A stretch of 43,471 nucleotides of DNA, taken from Actinomycetota bacterium. GTDB lineage: Bacteria > Actinomycetota > Actinomycetes > Nanopelagicales > Nanopelagicaceae. The notes beneath the pieces are model-generated. The model did no database searches. It was not told where the DNA came from and saw nothing but the letters and a program-made list of their open reading frames with translations. The translations under genes and the position numbers were made by a program. This document shows, one piece after another, positions 1 through 6,792 of this stretch (position 1 is the stretch's first letter; every line of letters begins with the position of its first letter). Where the stretch lies: assembly GCA_010032875.1 (NCBI GenBank), contig RGSB01000005.1, forward strand, positions 1-43,471, written 5' to 3'.

Positions 1-6
1 ATTTTC

Positions 7-1023
7 TTATAAACGTTTTCCACCTCTGAATTTCTTACGTCCCATATCCATTGTGGCTACTTTTACTCGAGAACCTGAGCGAGGCGCGTGAACCATTTTA
101 TTTCCACCTAAGTAAATGCCGACGTGCGAAATAGGAGATCCGAAGAAAACCAAATCTCCCGGCTTAAGGTTTGAGCGAGTAATTAATTTTCCATATCTAA
201 ATTGGGCAGCCGACGAGTGGGGTAGAGATACTCCGGCTGCTTGAAAAGCGCGCATCGTGAGTCCAGAACAATCCCACGTGGTTAATCCGTCCGCACCAAA
301 TACGTATCGATCACCAATTTGTTTGAGTGCGTACTTGAGTGCAACACCTGCTCGACCTGAGACTCCTGCCAGGCCTTTAGCTGCTTCAAGAGATGATGCC
401 TGATCCGCATTTTCTTGTTCTTCGGCCAATCGTGCGAGTCTCTCGCGATCTTCTTTTTTAAGTTGAGCCAGTAATTTTTCAGCTTCTTCTAATTTTGATT
501 GAGCTAGGCGTGCTTGTGCTTGATATTTTTTCTGTGCTGCAGCAATTAAAGCAACCTTGTCAGCAACAGTGAGGGTTGTTGCATTTAATCGTTGCTCCGC
601 AGCTTCAAATTTGTTCAGCTGAATAGATTTGCGACGAGTAAGAGCGTCGAGTGAACCAGCCGCAGATAAATAGAGTGTTGGATCTGAAGAGAAGAGCAAC
701 TCAAGGCTCTGGCTTAATCCACCATTTTTGTATTGATCTATTGCGATTGCACCTAAAGATTTTGAGAGTTCTGAGACATTTTGACCTTGGACGGCTGCTT
801 TTTGTTTGATGCCATTGAGGGTTTTATTTAAAGAGGCCAACTTAACTTTTGCTTCTTGAGCACCTTCGGCCGCGGCAGTTGCATCTTCTTCTAGTTGTCT
901 GACCTTGGCTTGAACTTCTGCCAGTGTTGGCGCAGCTTGCGCTTCTGGAGCAAGAAGAAGTGTGCAAACTAAGCTGCTTGTTAGCAACAGGCTGATGGCT
1001 GCACGCCTTCTTAAGAGTGACAT
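7..1023 (-). CDS. Secreted NlpC/P60 peptidoglycan endopeptidase with N-terminal coiled coil
   Basis: Predicted exported cell-wall hydrolase of 338 aa that would cleave peptide stems of peptidoglycan outside the membrane. Residues 1-30 form a signal peptide (RRR, hydrophobic core, AQA-A cleavage site). Residues about 35-210 are Glu/Lys/Ala-rich helical coiled coil, as in RipA/RipC-type proteins. The NlpC/P60 domain fills about 222-338, with catalytic Cys252 in WDCSGL, His300 in SHVGIYLG and a third polar residue near His312 in HAPRSG. The coiled coil probably restrains or positions the hydrolase, as known for RipC regulated by FtsEX; that role here is inferred. A -10 box lies 7 bases upstream of the ATG, so the mRNA is likely leaderless. 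The CxxC mini-protein gene lies just upstream on the same strand. Confidence 0.93.
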   Translation of the reverse strand: MSLLRRRAAISLLLTSSLVCTLLLAPEAQAAPTLAEVQAKVRQLEEDATAAAEGAQEAKVKLASLNKTLNGIKQKAAVQGQNVSELSKSLGAIAIDQYKNGGLSQSLELLFSSDPTLYLSAAGSLDALTRRKSIQLNKFEAAEQRLNATTLTVADKVALIAAAQKKYQAQARLAQSKLEEAEKLLAQLKKEDRERLARLAEEQENADQASSLEAAKGLAGVSGRAGVALKYALKQIGDRYVFGADGLTTWDCSGLTMRAFQAAGVSLPHSSAAQFRYGKLITRSNLKPGDLVFFGSPISHVGIYLGGNKMVHAPRSGSRVKVATMDMGRKKFRGGKRL

Positions 1024-1030
1024 GGCTATG

Positions 1031-1060
1031 AGGTTAACCTGTCAGAAGAGCGGGCCTCAA
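1031..1060 (-). promoter_or_regulatory. Promoter of the NlpC/P60 gene (leaderless)
   Basis: On the minus strand, TTGAGG (1055-1060) is separated by 18 bases from TAACCT (1031-1036), which ends 7 bases before the ATG at 1021-1023. The -10 lies inside the perfect 10-base palindrome AGGTTAACCT (1031-1040). No Shine-Dalgarno sequence fits between -10 and start, so transcription probably begins at or next to the start codon. Confidence 0.55.
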
Positions 1061-1117
1061 CTTCAAACGCGCGTATGAGCCTGAGAAATACCGAAGATTG
1101 CCGATATTTCTGGGTTT

Positions 1118-1312
1118 CTAACCCGTTTGCTTCCCATCAGTTGGTAACTCGAATTTGAGCTCTTTGGTTATCTCTCGAGATGCCAACAAAGTAATTACAG
1201 AGTGCATCTGTGCTGATATCTCAGATTTTTCAGGTGGATTTATGAAAAAGGAGACGACGCACTCTGAACATTCGATGTTCTTCTTTATACATGTATCGCA
1301 GTCAATGATCAT
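1118..1312 (-). CDS. Cys-rich mini-protein (DCDTC family), probable metal-binding
   Basis: A 64-aa protein starting MIIDCDTC, with paired CxxC motifs at Cys5/Cys8 and Cys15/Cys18 (DCDTC then ECSEC). It resembles small uncharacterised actinobacterial proteins that begin M-[IV]-x-DCDTC, often near NlpC/P60 genes; that match is from memory. The four cysteines could hold zinc or an Fe-S cluster, which is inference. An in-frame ATG 30 bases upstream (1340-1342) would give 74 aa. I prefer the ATG at 1310-1312 because the family motif starts there and TATCGT lies 7 bases before it. The plus-strand frame over the same bases is its shadow. Function unknown; adjacency suggests a cell-envelope link. Confidence 0.72.
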   Translation of the reverse strand: MIIDCDTCIKKNIECSECVVSFFINPPEKSEISAQMHSVITLLASREITKELKFELPTDGKQTG

Positions 1313-1319
1313 GAGGCTT

Positions 1320-1325
1320 ACGATA
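1320..1325 (-). promoter_or_regulatory. -10 box of the Cys-rich mini-protein gene (leaderless)
   Basis: TATCGT on the minus strand ends 7 bases before the ATG at 1310-1312. There is no Shine-Dalgarno sequence, so leaderless translation is likely. No convincing -35 was seen. Confidence 0.4.
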
Positions 1326-1366
1326 GAGATAGGGACTGACATTTTTAGCTGTGAAAGGATTCCCCT

Positions 1367-1858
1367 ATGAGCGTCATAGCAACGTTAGTGGTTGGGGCCG
1401 ATGGCAGCACAACTATCAATGGTTCCTCAGCGCAGGTCACTTCAAAAGCCGATAGAGAAAACTTTCTAAAGCGTCGACGGCTCGTAGATTGCATCGTGAT
1501 TGGCGGAAACACTGCTCGCAATGAGCCATATTCAAAAACCCCTGTCGCCTTAGTCGTGGTTTCCAGGCAGATGCATCCGAATCTTCCAGCCGCACATGTA
1601 TGGAATATGGATCCAATAGATGCTCTTAAGCGCGCTCAACAAGAATTTGGTAAAAATATTCTGGTTGAAGGTGGTGCCAAATTTATTTCATACCTGCTTG
1701 ATCACGAAGTGATTGACACCCTCGAGCTTAGTCTTACGGCAGCCAATGGCGGATCAGATATTTTTGATTTTAAGAAATATCTCCCACTTGCCAAAAAAAT
1801 CGATGAAAAAATTATTGATGAAACAACATTCTATACAGCAAGATTTATGCCCACTTAA
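1367..1858 (+). CDS. RibD C-terminal-type (dihydrofolate/pyrimidine reductase family) protein, short
   Basis: A 163-aa protein with the fold motifs of the RibD-C/pyrimidine reductase superfamily: an N-terminal strand (MSVIATLVVGADGS), the IGGNTARNEPYS segment at about 46-57, and the late LVEGGAKFISYLL motif at about 99-111 that binds NADPH in family members. Family members are usually about 220 aa or more, so this is a compact version with shortened loops; there is no deaminase domain. AAGGA precedes the ATG by about 8 bases. The substrate is unknown: it could be a flavin-pathway reductase paralogue or an F420/NADPH reductase. Its stop interlocks with that of the convergent EamA gene in TTAA (1855-1858). 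Confidence 0.72.
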   Translation: MSVIATLVVGADGSTTINGSSAQVTSKADRENFLKRRRLVDCIVIGGNTARNEPYSKTPVALVVVSRQMHPNLPAAHVWNMDPIDALKRAQQEFGKNILVEGGAKFISYLLDHEVIDTLELSLTAANGGSDIFDFKKYLPLAKKIDEKIIDETTFYTARFMPT

Positions 1859-2706
1859 GAAGCTGAGATGAGTGCAACTCCAGCAACAGCTAACACAATG
1901 CCAACATATTGCACTCGATGCAAACGTTCATGAAGAAACTTAAATGCCATTAGCGCGGTTACGATTGGGTAAATTGATCCCAAAACCATAACCAATGATA
2001 CTAATCCAAAATTTGTAGCGACACCTAGAAGAAGATTTGCCGAAAAATCTGCTACACCCACAAAAATTAAAACTGGAATCTCCGATTTACTAAAATTGCC
2101 AATGGTTCTGTACCGAATAACTAATGTGATAGTGACCAAAAAAGTTGTAGCCCGCATCATTACCATGGTCATTAGCGCACTTGACTCTGATCCAATCGAC
2201 ATAAATGTCATTGCTGTTCCAAAACCTGCTGCCGCACCAACAGCTAAGAAAAGCGGCTTGGGAGATAATCCTTGAGATAACTCAGGGCCACTCGCGCAAA
2301 ATGCCCCAGCCAACGCAATCACCACGCCAACACCTTGAGCAACTGTTAAAACTTCTCCTGTTATCAGTGCAAAAGTTAAAGGGATAACTGCACTCAGTGA
2401 ACTAATTGGTGAAACAACTCCCATGCGTCCAGTTGATAAACCCGCGTATAAACAGATCAGACCTAGGTAACCGGCAATTCCAGCAAGCGCGCCCGGAAAG
2501 AAATAACCACCATCACCAAAAGCTTGTGGCGTATTTGAGCCAAGAAGTTCACCGTTTAATAACACCAATGTAATTCCAAAAAACAATCCAATTGCTTGCG
2601 TCATGCCCAGTACGACAATTGGCGCATATTTTTTACTTAATGTACCGCCAAAAAAATCCGCTGCTCCCCATAATGCGCTAGATAAAAGAGCCAGTAGCGA
2701 TGCCAT
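1855..2706 (-). CDS. EamA/DMT-family membrane transporter
   Basis: A 283-aa inner-membrane protein with two tandem EamA repeats and about ten hydrophobic helices, the usual size for drug/metabolite transporters. The first repeat begins SLLALLSSALWGAADFFGG; the second ends with the typical SIYPIVTALMAFKFLHERL segment. Members export metabolites or amino acids, and the substrate cannot be read from sequence. I chose the ATG at 2704-2706 over an in-frame TTG two codons upstream because TACCCT lies 6 bases before the ATG. It is convergent with and overlaps the RibD-C-like gene, and diverges from DUF3000 with about 60 bases between starts. Confidence 0.9.
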   Translation of the reverse strand: MASLLALLSSALWGAADFFGGTLSKKYAPIVVLGMTQAIGLFFGITLVLLNGELLGSNTPQAFGDGGYFFPGALAGIAGYLGLICLYAGLSTGRMGVVSPISSLSAVIPLTFALITGEVLTVAQGVGVVIALAGAFCASGPELSQGLSPKPLFLAVGAAAGFGTAMTFMSIGSESSALMTMVMMRATTFLVTITLVIRYRTIGNFSKSEIPVLIFVGVADFSANLLLGVATNFGLVSLVMVLGSIYPIVTALMAFKFLHERLHRVQYVGIVLAVAGVALISAS

Positions 2707-2712
2707 TGCCAA

Positions 2713-2718
2713 AGGGTA
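2713..2718 (-). promoter_or_regulatory. -10 box of the EamA gene (leaderless)
   Basis: TACCCT on the minus strand ends 6 bases before the ATG at 2704-2706. It covers the alternative TTG start region, which argues for the shorter protein. Confidence 0.4.
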
Positions 2719-2754
2719 CAGCCCTGCCTCCCACGTAAGCAGGAAGGTGCGATT

Positions 2755-2760
2755 TAGAAT
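2755..2760 (+). promoter_or_regulatory. -10 box of the DUF3000 gene (leaderless)
   Basis: TAGAAT matches TATAAT at five of six positions and ends 6 bases before the GTG start at 2767, leaving no room for a ribosome-binding site. Confidence 0.5.
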
Positions 2761-2766
2761 TAGACA

Positions 2767-3345
2767 GTGGATTCCCTGGGGTTTGAAAAATTAATCGAGC
2801 ACTTACGATCAATTACTCCGCGTTCAGAAATCATTCTCGAAGAAGTACCTGCGCCGCAAAAACTTGCATCGTTCTCCTTTGCCTTTTCAGCCGATGTCAG
2901 CAACGGCTTATTGGGCGATGCTGAAGATGAACTTGCTTCAGGCCGATTTGTTTTACTTCATGAACCCGGTGGTCAAGACACCTGGGAAGGTGAATTTCGC
3001 TGCGTAACTTTTGTTCGTGCGGATGTGGATCCAGTTATGCAAGAAGACCCCCTCTTGCCCGAAGTTGGTTGGAGCTGGTTTCTGGAATCAATTACAAATG
3101 CTGGTTGTGAATTTAATGCGCCAAGTGGAACTGTCACAAGAGTTTCTAGTGCATCGTTTGGAAAATTATCCCCACGTCATGATGAATCTGAAATGGAAAT
3201 TCGTGCATCATGGAGTCCAATTGTTGACGATCCACGCGATCTCATAAAACATATCGAGGGTTGGTGTAATTTAATTGCAGAAGTATCAGGTTTGCCACCC
3301 GTTCCAGAAGGTGTATCGGCAATTACATCTGCAAAACGCAGATAA
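2767..3345 (+). CDS. DUF3000 family protein
   Basis: A 192-aa soluble protein matching DUF3000, an uncharacterised family confined to Actinobacteria and usually placed just before an RNase D/HRDC gene, as here. Visible features are an alpha/beta protein with VGWSWFLESI at about 99-108 and a C-terminal helical segment with EVSGLPPVPEG. There is no signal peptide, membrane helix or recognised catalytic motif. The GTG start is fixed by the leaderless -10 box. Only two bases separate it from the next gene, so the two are co-transcribed. The constant pairing with an exonuclease suggests a role in RNA metabolism, but this is only guilt by association. Confidence 0.85.
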   Translation: MDSLGFEKLIEHLRSITPRSEIILEEVPAPQKLASFSFAFSADVSNGLLGDAEDELASGRFVLLHEPGGQDTWEGEFRCVTFVRADVDPVMQEDPLLPEVGWSWFLESITNAGCEFNAPSGTVTRVSSASFGKLSPRHDESEMEIRASWSPIVDDPRDLIKHIEGWCNLIAEVSGLPPVPEGVSAITSAKRR

Positions 3346-3347
3346 AC

Positions 3348-4652
3348 ATGAGTGAAGTTACCCCAGAAGTTTCTGTTGCCATCCCCCTATTGGCTCCAGC
3401 CGATGGGGTTCCTGACGTCATCGATACCGTCGAAAAATTTGAATCTGCACTCAATGTACTAAAAAAGGGCACGGGTCCTTTCGCTGTAGATGCTGAGCGA
3501 GCATCAGGTTACAAATACAGCGCCCGAGCTTATTTAATTCAGATAAAGCGCACCGATGGTGGGTTGCATCTCATAGATCCCATACCTTTTGGCCCCGGCC
3601 ACCAACTCTTTGTTCAACTTAATGACTTGCTCAATACGGACGAAGTTATTTTGCACGCAAGCACTCAAGATTTACCTTGTTTACGAGAAGTTGGAATTAA
3701 TCCATCTCGTCTTTTTGATACTGAACTTGGAGGTCGAATTGCGGGCTTGCCTAGAGTTGGATTAGGACCACTACTGGAATCACTCATGCACGTTTCCTTA
3801 GCCAAAGAGCACTCTGCCGTTGATTGGTCTACGCGTCCTTTGCCACAAGAATGGCTCAATTACGCAGCCCTAGATGTTGAGCTGCTTATTGAATTACGAG
3901 AGAAAATTTATGAACTTCTTTCTTCGGCGAAAAAATGGAAGTGGGCCGAAGCTGAATTTGCGTCAATTCTGCAAGCCCCCGCACCTGCGCCACGAGTTGA
4001 TCCGTGGAGAAGAACTTCCGGAATGCACAGAATTAAGAAACGCGATCAACTCGCAGTGATAAAAAATTTATGGCTCGCACGCGATGAGATTGCGCAAGCG
4101 AATGACATTTCGAGTGGAAAACTTTTAAATGATGCGGCCATCATTGAGTTTGCAATTCACAAACCGCTCAATAAAAAAGATGCAGAAAAAGCACTACGAC
4201 CCATCGGCATGCGAGCGCGATGGCTAGAAAATATGCCAACGTGGTTAGCTGCAATTGAATCCGCTCTCAATACCCCAGAAGATCAATGGCCGCCGATGAA
4301 ATCCGGCGCAGATACTCTGCCTCCGCTGAAATTGTGGCGCGAAAGATTTGCAGATAAATACGCACCCCTAACTCATGCGCGCTTTGCTGTAGAAAACATC
4401 GCACAAGAGTTATCGATCCCTGCTGAAAACTTAATCTCTCCCGAAATCATCCGCCGAATCTGCTGGGCTCCCCCAGGGGATTCACATGAGGCGCTCAATG
4501 TCGCAGCCGTGAGTCAAGCAATGCAGAATTTAGGTGCCCGCCCATGGCAGATCGACATCGTGGCACCTCTGGTTGCGCCAGCCTTACTTGAGCGTGAACC
4601 TAGGGAAATACCCGCTGTCGAGGCCTCTGAAACCGATCCTGAAGCGCCCTGA
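3348..4652 (+). CDS. RNase D-like 3'-5' exonuclease with HRDC domains
   Basis: A 434-aa protein with an N-terminal DEDD exonuclease domain (about 25-195) and C-terminal HRDC-type helical domains (about 220-300 and 330-415). The catalytic acids are visible: DxE in VDAERASG (about 47-49), Asp in HASTQDLPCL, and Tyr plus Asp in YAALDVELL of Exo III. RNase D trims 3' ends of tRNA and other small RNAs with divalent metals. The C-terminal tail is acidic and proline-rich (IPAVEASETDPEAP). It follows DUF3000 after two bases. Its TGA stop forms the first bases of the inverted repeat in front of the iron permease. Confidence 0.93.
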   Translation: MSEVTPEVSVAIPLLAPADGVPDVIDTVEKFESALNVLKKGTGPFAVDAERASGYKYSARAYLIQIKRTDGGLHLIDPIPFGPGHQLFVQLNDLLNTDEVILHASTQDLPCLREVGINPSRLFDTELGGRIAGLPRVGLGPLLESLMHVSLAKEHSAVDWSTRPLPQEWLNYAALDVELLIELREKIYELLSSAKKWKWAEAEFASILQAPAPAPRVDPWRRTSGMHRIKKRDQLAVIKNLWLARDEIAQANDISSGKLLNDAAIIEFAIHKPLNKKDAEKALRPIGMRARWLENMPTWLAAIESALNTPEDQWPPMKSGADTLPPLKLWRERFADKYAPLTHARFAVENIAQELSIPAENLISPEIIRRICWAPPGDSHEALNVAAVSQAMQNLGARPWQIDIVAPLVAPALLEREPREIPAVEASETDPEAP

Positions 4653-4680
4653 TTTACGCAACACTTAAGTTGCGTAAATC
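4651..4680. promoter_or_regulatory. Perfect inverted repeat, candidate metal-response operator
   Basis: The arms GATTTACGCAAC (4651-4662) and GTTGCGTAAATC (4669-4680) are perfect 12-base complements around the 6-base centre ACTTAA. The right arm contains the -35 of the iron-permease promoter. No T-run follows on the plus side, so a plain terminator is less likely than an operator, although the RNase D gene does end at its left edge. The half-site does not look like the usual IdeR box. Confidence 0.6.
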
Positions 4681-4698
4681 GAAACCACGGGATAAGTT
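4670..4698 (+). promoter_or_regulatory. Promoter of the FTR1 iron permease (leaderless)
   Basis: TTGCGT (4670-4675), a 17-base spacer and TAAGTT (4693-4698), which ends 6 bases before the ATG at 4705. The -35 is embedded in the right arm of the inverted repeat at 4651-4680, so a bound repressor would block RNA polymerase. Confidence 0.6.
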
Positions 4699-4704
4699 AT
4701 TTCC

Positions 4705-5529
4705 ATGTTGAGCACATTCTTAATCGCACTACGTGAAGGCTTAGAAGCCGCACTTATTGTCGGAATCCTTGTTGCCTACCTGGTTAAGACAGGACGAAAT
4801 CACCTACTGGCTCCCCTCTGGCTTGGTGTGAGCGTTGCACTTCTTGCCAGTTTAGGTCTTGGTGGTTTCCTTTCCTTCACATCTGCTGAGTTATCTGCTC
4901 GCGGCGAAGAATTTTTTGCTGGAACCACATCATTCCTAGCTGTTGGTTTCGTGACATGGATGGTCTTTTGGATGAAGCGCGCGGCACGGGGATTACGTGA
5001 AGAACTTCATGGAAAAGTTGATTCTGCAGTGGGTACCGGATCCCTAGCCATCGCGGTAACTGCTTTCGTTGCAGTTGTGCGTGAAGGATTAGAAACAGCT
5101 CTGTTCATTTATGCAAACTTCAAAACAGTTGGCGCTGCATCTTCAGCGACAATCGGATTAGTACTAGGCCTAGCTCTAGCCGTTGCTCTTGGTTATTTAA
5201 TTTACAACCGAGCAGTCAGAATTAACCTAGGTAAATTTTTCCAAATTACGGGTACAGCGCTTGTAGTAGTGGCAGCCGGAGTTCTTTCTTATGGAATTCA
5301 CGAATACCAAGAATTAGGTTGGCTGCCAGGCGTCGACTCATTTATTTGGGATGTCACTAGCTGGATGGCAAAGGATTCGATTGTGGCAACGGTGCTTGCA
5401 GGATCTATCGGATTCGATACAACAACTTCATGGTTGCAGTTCTTAGTTGCTGGTGTCTATCTTGGATTTGTTCTGTGGCTCTATCTAAGGCCTGCTCGTG
5501 CGCCTAAGAAAGAGCTGATTTCAGCCTAA
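4705..5529 (+). CDS. efeU: FTR1/EfeU-family iron permease
   Basis: A 274-aa integral membrane protein with about seven helices. The two REGLE motifs that define the family and bind iron are present at residues 10-14 and 126-130. FTR1/EfeU moves iron across the cytoplasmic membrane, after periplasmic oxidation in the EfeUOB system. No efeO (cupredoxin/imelysin) or efeB (DyP peroxidase) gene is adjacent, so this is a stand-alone permease or its partners lie elsewhere. The start is set by the -10 box 6 bases upstream. Regulation by metal through the dyad at 4651-4680 is inferred from position only. Confidence 0.92.
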   Translation: MLSTFLIALREGLEAALIVGILVAYLVKTGRNHLLAPLWLGVSVALLASLGLGGFLSFTSAELSARGEEFFAGTTSFLAVGFVTWMVFWMKRAARGLREELHGKVDSAVGTGSLAIAVTAFVAVVREGLETALFIYANFKTVGAASSATIGLVLGLALAVALGYLIYNRAVRINLGKFFQITGTALVVVAAGVLSYGIHEYQELGWLPGVDSFIWDVTSWMAKDSIVATVLAGSIGFDTTTSWLQFLVAGVYLGFVLWLYLRPARAPKKELISA

Positions 5530-5533
5530 ATCT

Positions 5534-5561
5534 TTTACTTTTGGCTACTGACGAGTAACCT
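5534..5561 (+). promoter_or_regulatory. fadA promoter with embedded operator-like dyad
   Basis: A plausible -35 TTTACT (5534-5539), 16-base spacer and -10 TAACCT (5556-5561). Between and partly over them is TACTGACGAGTA (5546-5557), a TACT-N4-AGTA dyad. The 12-mer CTACTGACGAGT (5545-5556) recurs in front of the acyl-ACP desaturase gene at 30968-30979. It is likely the site of a fatty-acid-responsive repressor; the TetR family is common in this role, but this is inferred. Confidence 0.5.
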
Positions 5562-5588
5562 ATGGGTACCTCACACAGGTGCTCATAG
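5560..5588 (+). promoter_or_regulatory. Hairpin in the fadA 5' leader
   Basis: Twelve consecutive pairs (ten Watson-Crick, two G-U) join 5560-5571 (CTATGGGTACCT) to 5577-5588 (AGGTGCTCATAG) around the loop CACAC. It ends 13 bases before the fadA ATG, next to the purine-rich AGAGAAG. It may modulate ribosome access or act as a second DNA operator. Confidence 0.4.
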
Positions 5589-5601
5589 AGAGAAGTTTAC
5601 G

Positions 5602-6792
5602 ATGTCACGTTCAGTTGTCTTAGTAGATGCAGTCCGCACTCCATTTGGAAAAGCCGGAAGTTTGTATGCCGGAACACGCGCTGATGATTTAATCGTTCGC
5701 GCAATGCGTGGACTTTTGGAACGCAACCCAAAAATCGCACCTACTGATATTGATGATGTGGCAATTGCTGCTGCAACTCAAAGTGGTGATCAAGGAATGA
5801 ACATCGGTCGCAGCGCCACTCTATTAGCTGGACTTCCAAACTCTGTTCCAGGTTATTCAATTGACCGCTGGTGTGCTGGTGCATTAACTGCAATGACAAC
5901 TATCGCTGGATCAATTGCGATGGGTGCATATGATGTTGGAATTGCAGGCGGAGTAGAGCACATGGGAAATCATCCAATGGGTGAAGGAATTGATCCAAAT
6001 CCTCGCTATCTTGCAGAAAAAATTGTTGAACAAGATGCGCTAGCTATGGGAAATACAGCCGAACGTTTACATGATCGCTTTCCCGCAATCACAAAAGAAC
6101 GCGCAGATAGATATGCACTCGGTTCACAAGAAAAAACAGCGAAAGCCTATGCTGAAGGAAAAATACAAAAAGATTTGATTCCAACTGCAACTCGTAGTCC
6201 TGAACTTGGCTGGGGCGTTGCAACAATTGATGAACCACCACGCCCTGGAACAACAATGGAAGCACTTGCTGCACTAAAGACTCCATTTCGTCCTGCAGGT
6301 CGTGTCACTGCAGGAAATGCGGCAGGCCTCAATGACGGAGCAACGGTTTCATTATTGGCAAGTGAAGATTTTGCTAAAGCAAAAGGACTTTCGATAAAGG
6401 CCCGATTAGTTACTTTTGCATTCGCTGGAGTAGAACCAGAAGTAATGGGATACGGACCTGTTCCAGCTACTGAAAAAGCTTTGAAAAAGGCTGGGCTAAC
6501 AATTGCTGATATTGGTTTATTTGAAATTAATGAAGCATTTGCAGTTCAAGTCCTTGCATTTCTAGATCACTTTGGAATCGCAGATGATGATCCACGTGTA
6601 AATCCCGTGGGCGGCGCTATTGCTGTTGGACATCCACTTGCTTCATCAGGTGTTCGCCTGGCCCTTAACTTAGCTCGTGGTTTTGAAGAACATCCAGAAG
6701 TTCGATACGGAATTACAACTATGTGTATCGGTCTAGGTATGGGCGGAACAATTATTTGGGAAAACCCACACTTTACGAAGGGCGCAAAGTAA
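5602..6792 (+). CDS. fadA: Acetyl-CoA acyltransferase (3-ketoacyl-CoA thiolase)
   Basis: Catalyses the last step of fatty-acid beta-oxidation: thiolytic cleavage of 3-ketoacyl-CoA to acetyl-CoA and a shortened acyl-CoA. At 396 aa it has normal thiolase length. The nucleophile is Cys91 (RWCAGAL). Other motifs are NEAFAVQ, the catalytic His344 in GHPLASSG and Cys375 in CIGLGMGG. It is followed directly by fadB with stop and start overlapping (TAATG), so the two form an operon that encodes three beta-oxidation activities. No acyl-CoA dehydrogenase or ligase is nearby. Confidence 0.96.
   Translation: MSRSVVLVDAVRTPFGKAGSLYAGTRADDLIVRAMRGLLERNPKIAPTDIDDVAIAAATQSGDQGMNIGRSATLLAGLPNSVPGYSIDRWCAGALTAMTTIAGSIAMGAYDVGIAGGVEHMGNHPMGEGIDPNPRYLAEKIVEQDALAMGNTAERLHDRFPAITKERADRYALGSQEKTAKAYAEGKIQKDLIPTATRSPELGWGVATIDEPPRPGTTMEALAALKTPFRPAGRVTAGNAAGLNDGATVSLLASEDFAKAKGLSIKARLVTFAFAGVEPEVMGYGPVPATEKALKKAGLTIADIGLFEINEAFAVQVLAFLDHFGIADDDPRVNPVGGAIAVGHPLASSGVRLALNLARGFEEHPEVRYGITTMCIGLGMGGTIIWENPHFTKGAK

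Noticed and set aside
1024-1117. Possible c-di-AMP (ydaO-type) riboswitch before the NlpC/P60 gene
   Set aside because: The gap is too short, conserved ydaO segments are absent, and the gene appears leaderless; only an imperfect hairpin around 1085-1110 is seen.
1155-1370. Plus-strand 71-aa open frame opposite the Cys-rich mini-protein
   Set aside because: It overlaps the mini-protein gene almost entirely, runs into the start of the RibD-C-like gene and shows no recognisable motif, whereas the minus strand has the DCDTC family start and a leaderless -10.
4651-4680. Inverted repeat read as an intrinsic terminator of the RNase D gene
   Set aside because: Stem is only moderately GC-rich and no T-run follows; the overlap with a well-spaced promoter favours an operator, though a dual role is not excluded.
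6723-6791. Upstream extension of fadB
   Set aside because: The extra residues are read inside fadA in another frame; the ATG at 6792 overlaps the fadA stop and matches the domain start.
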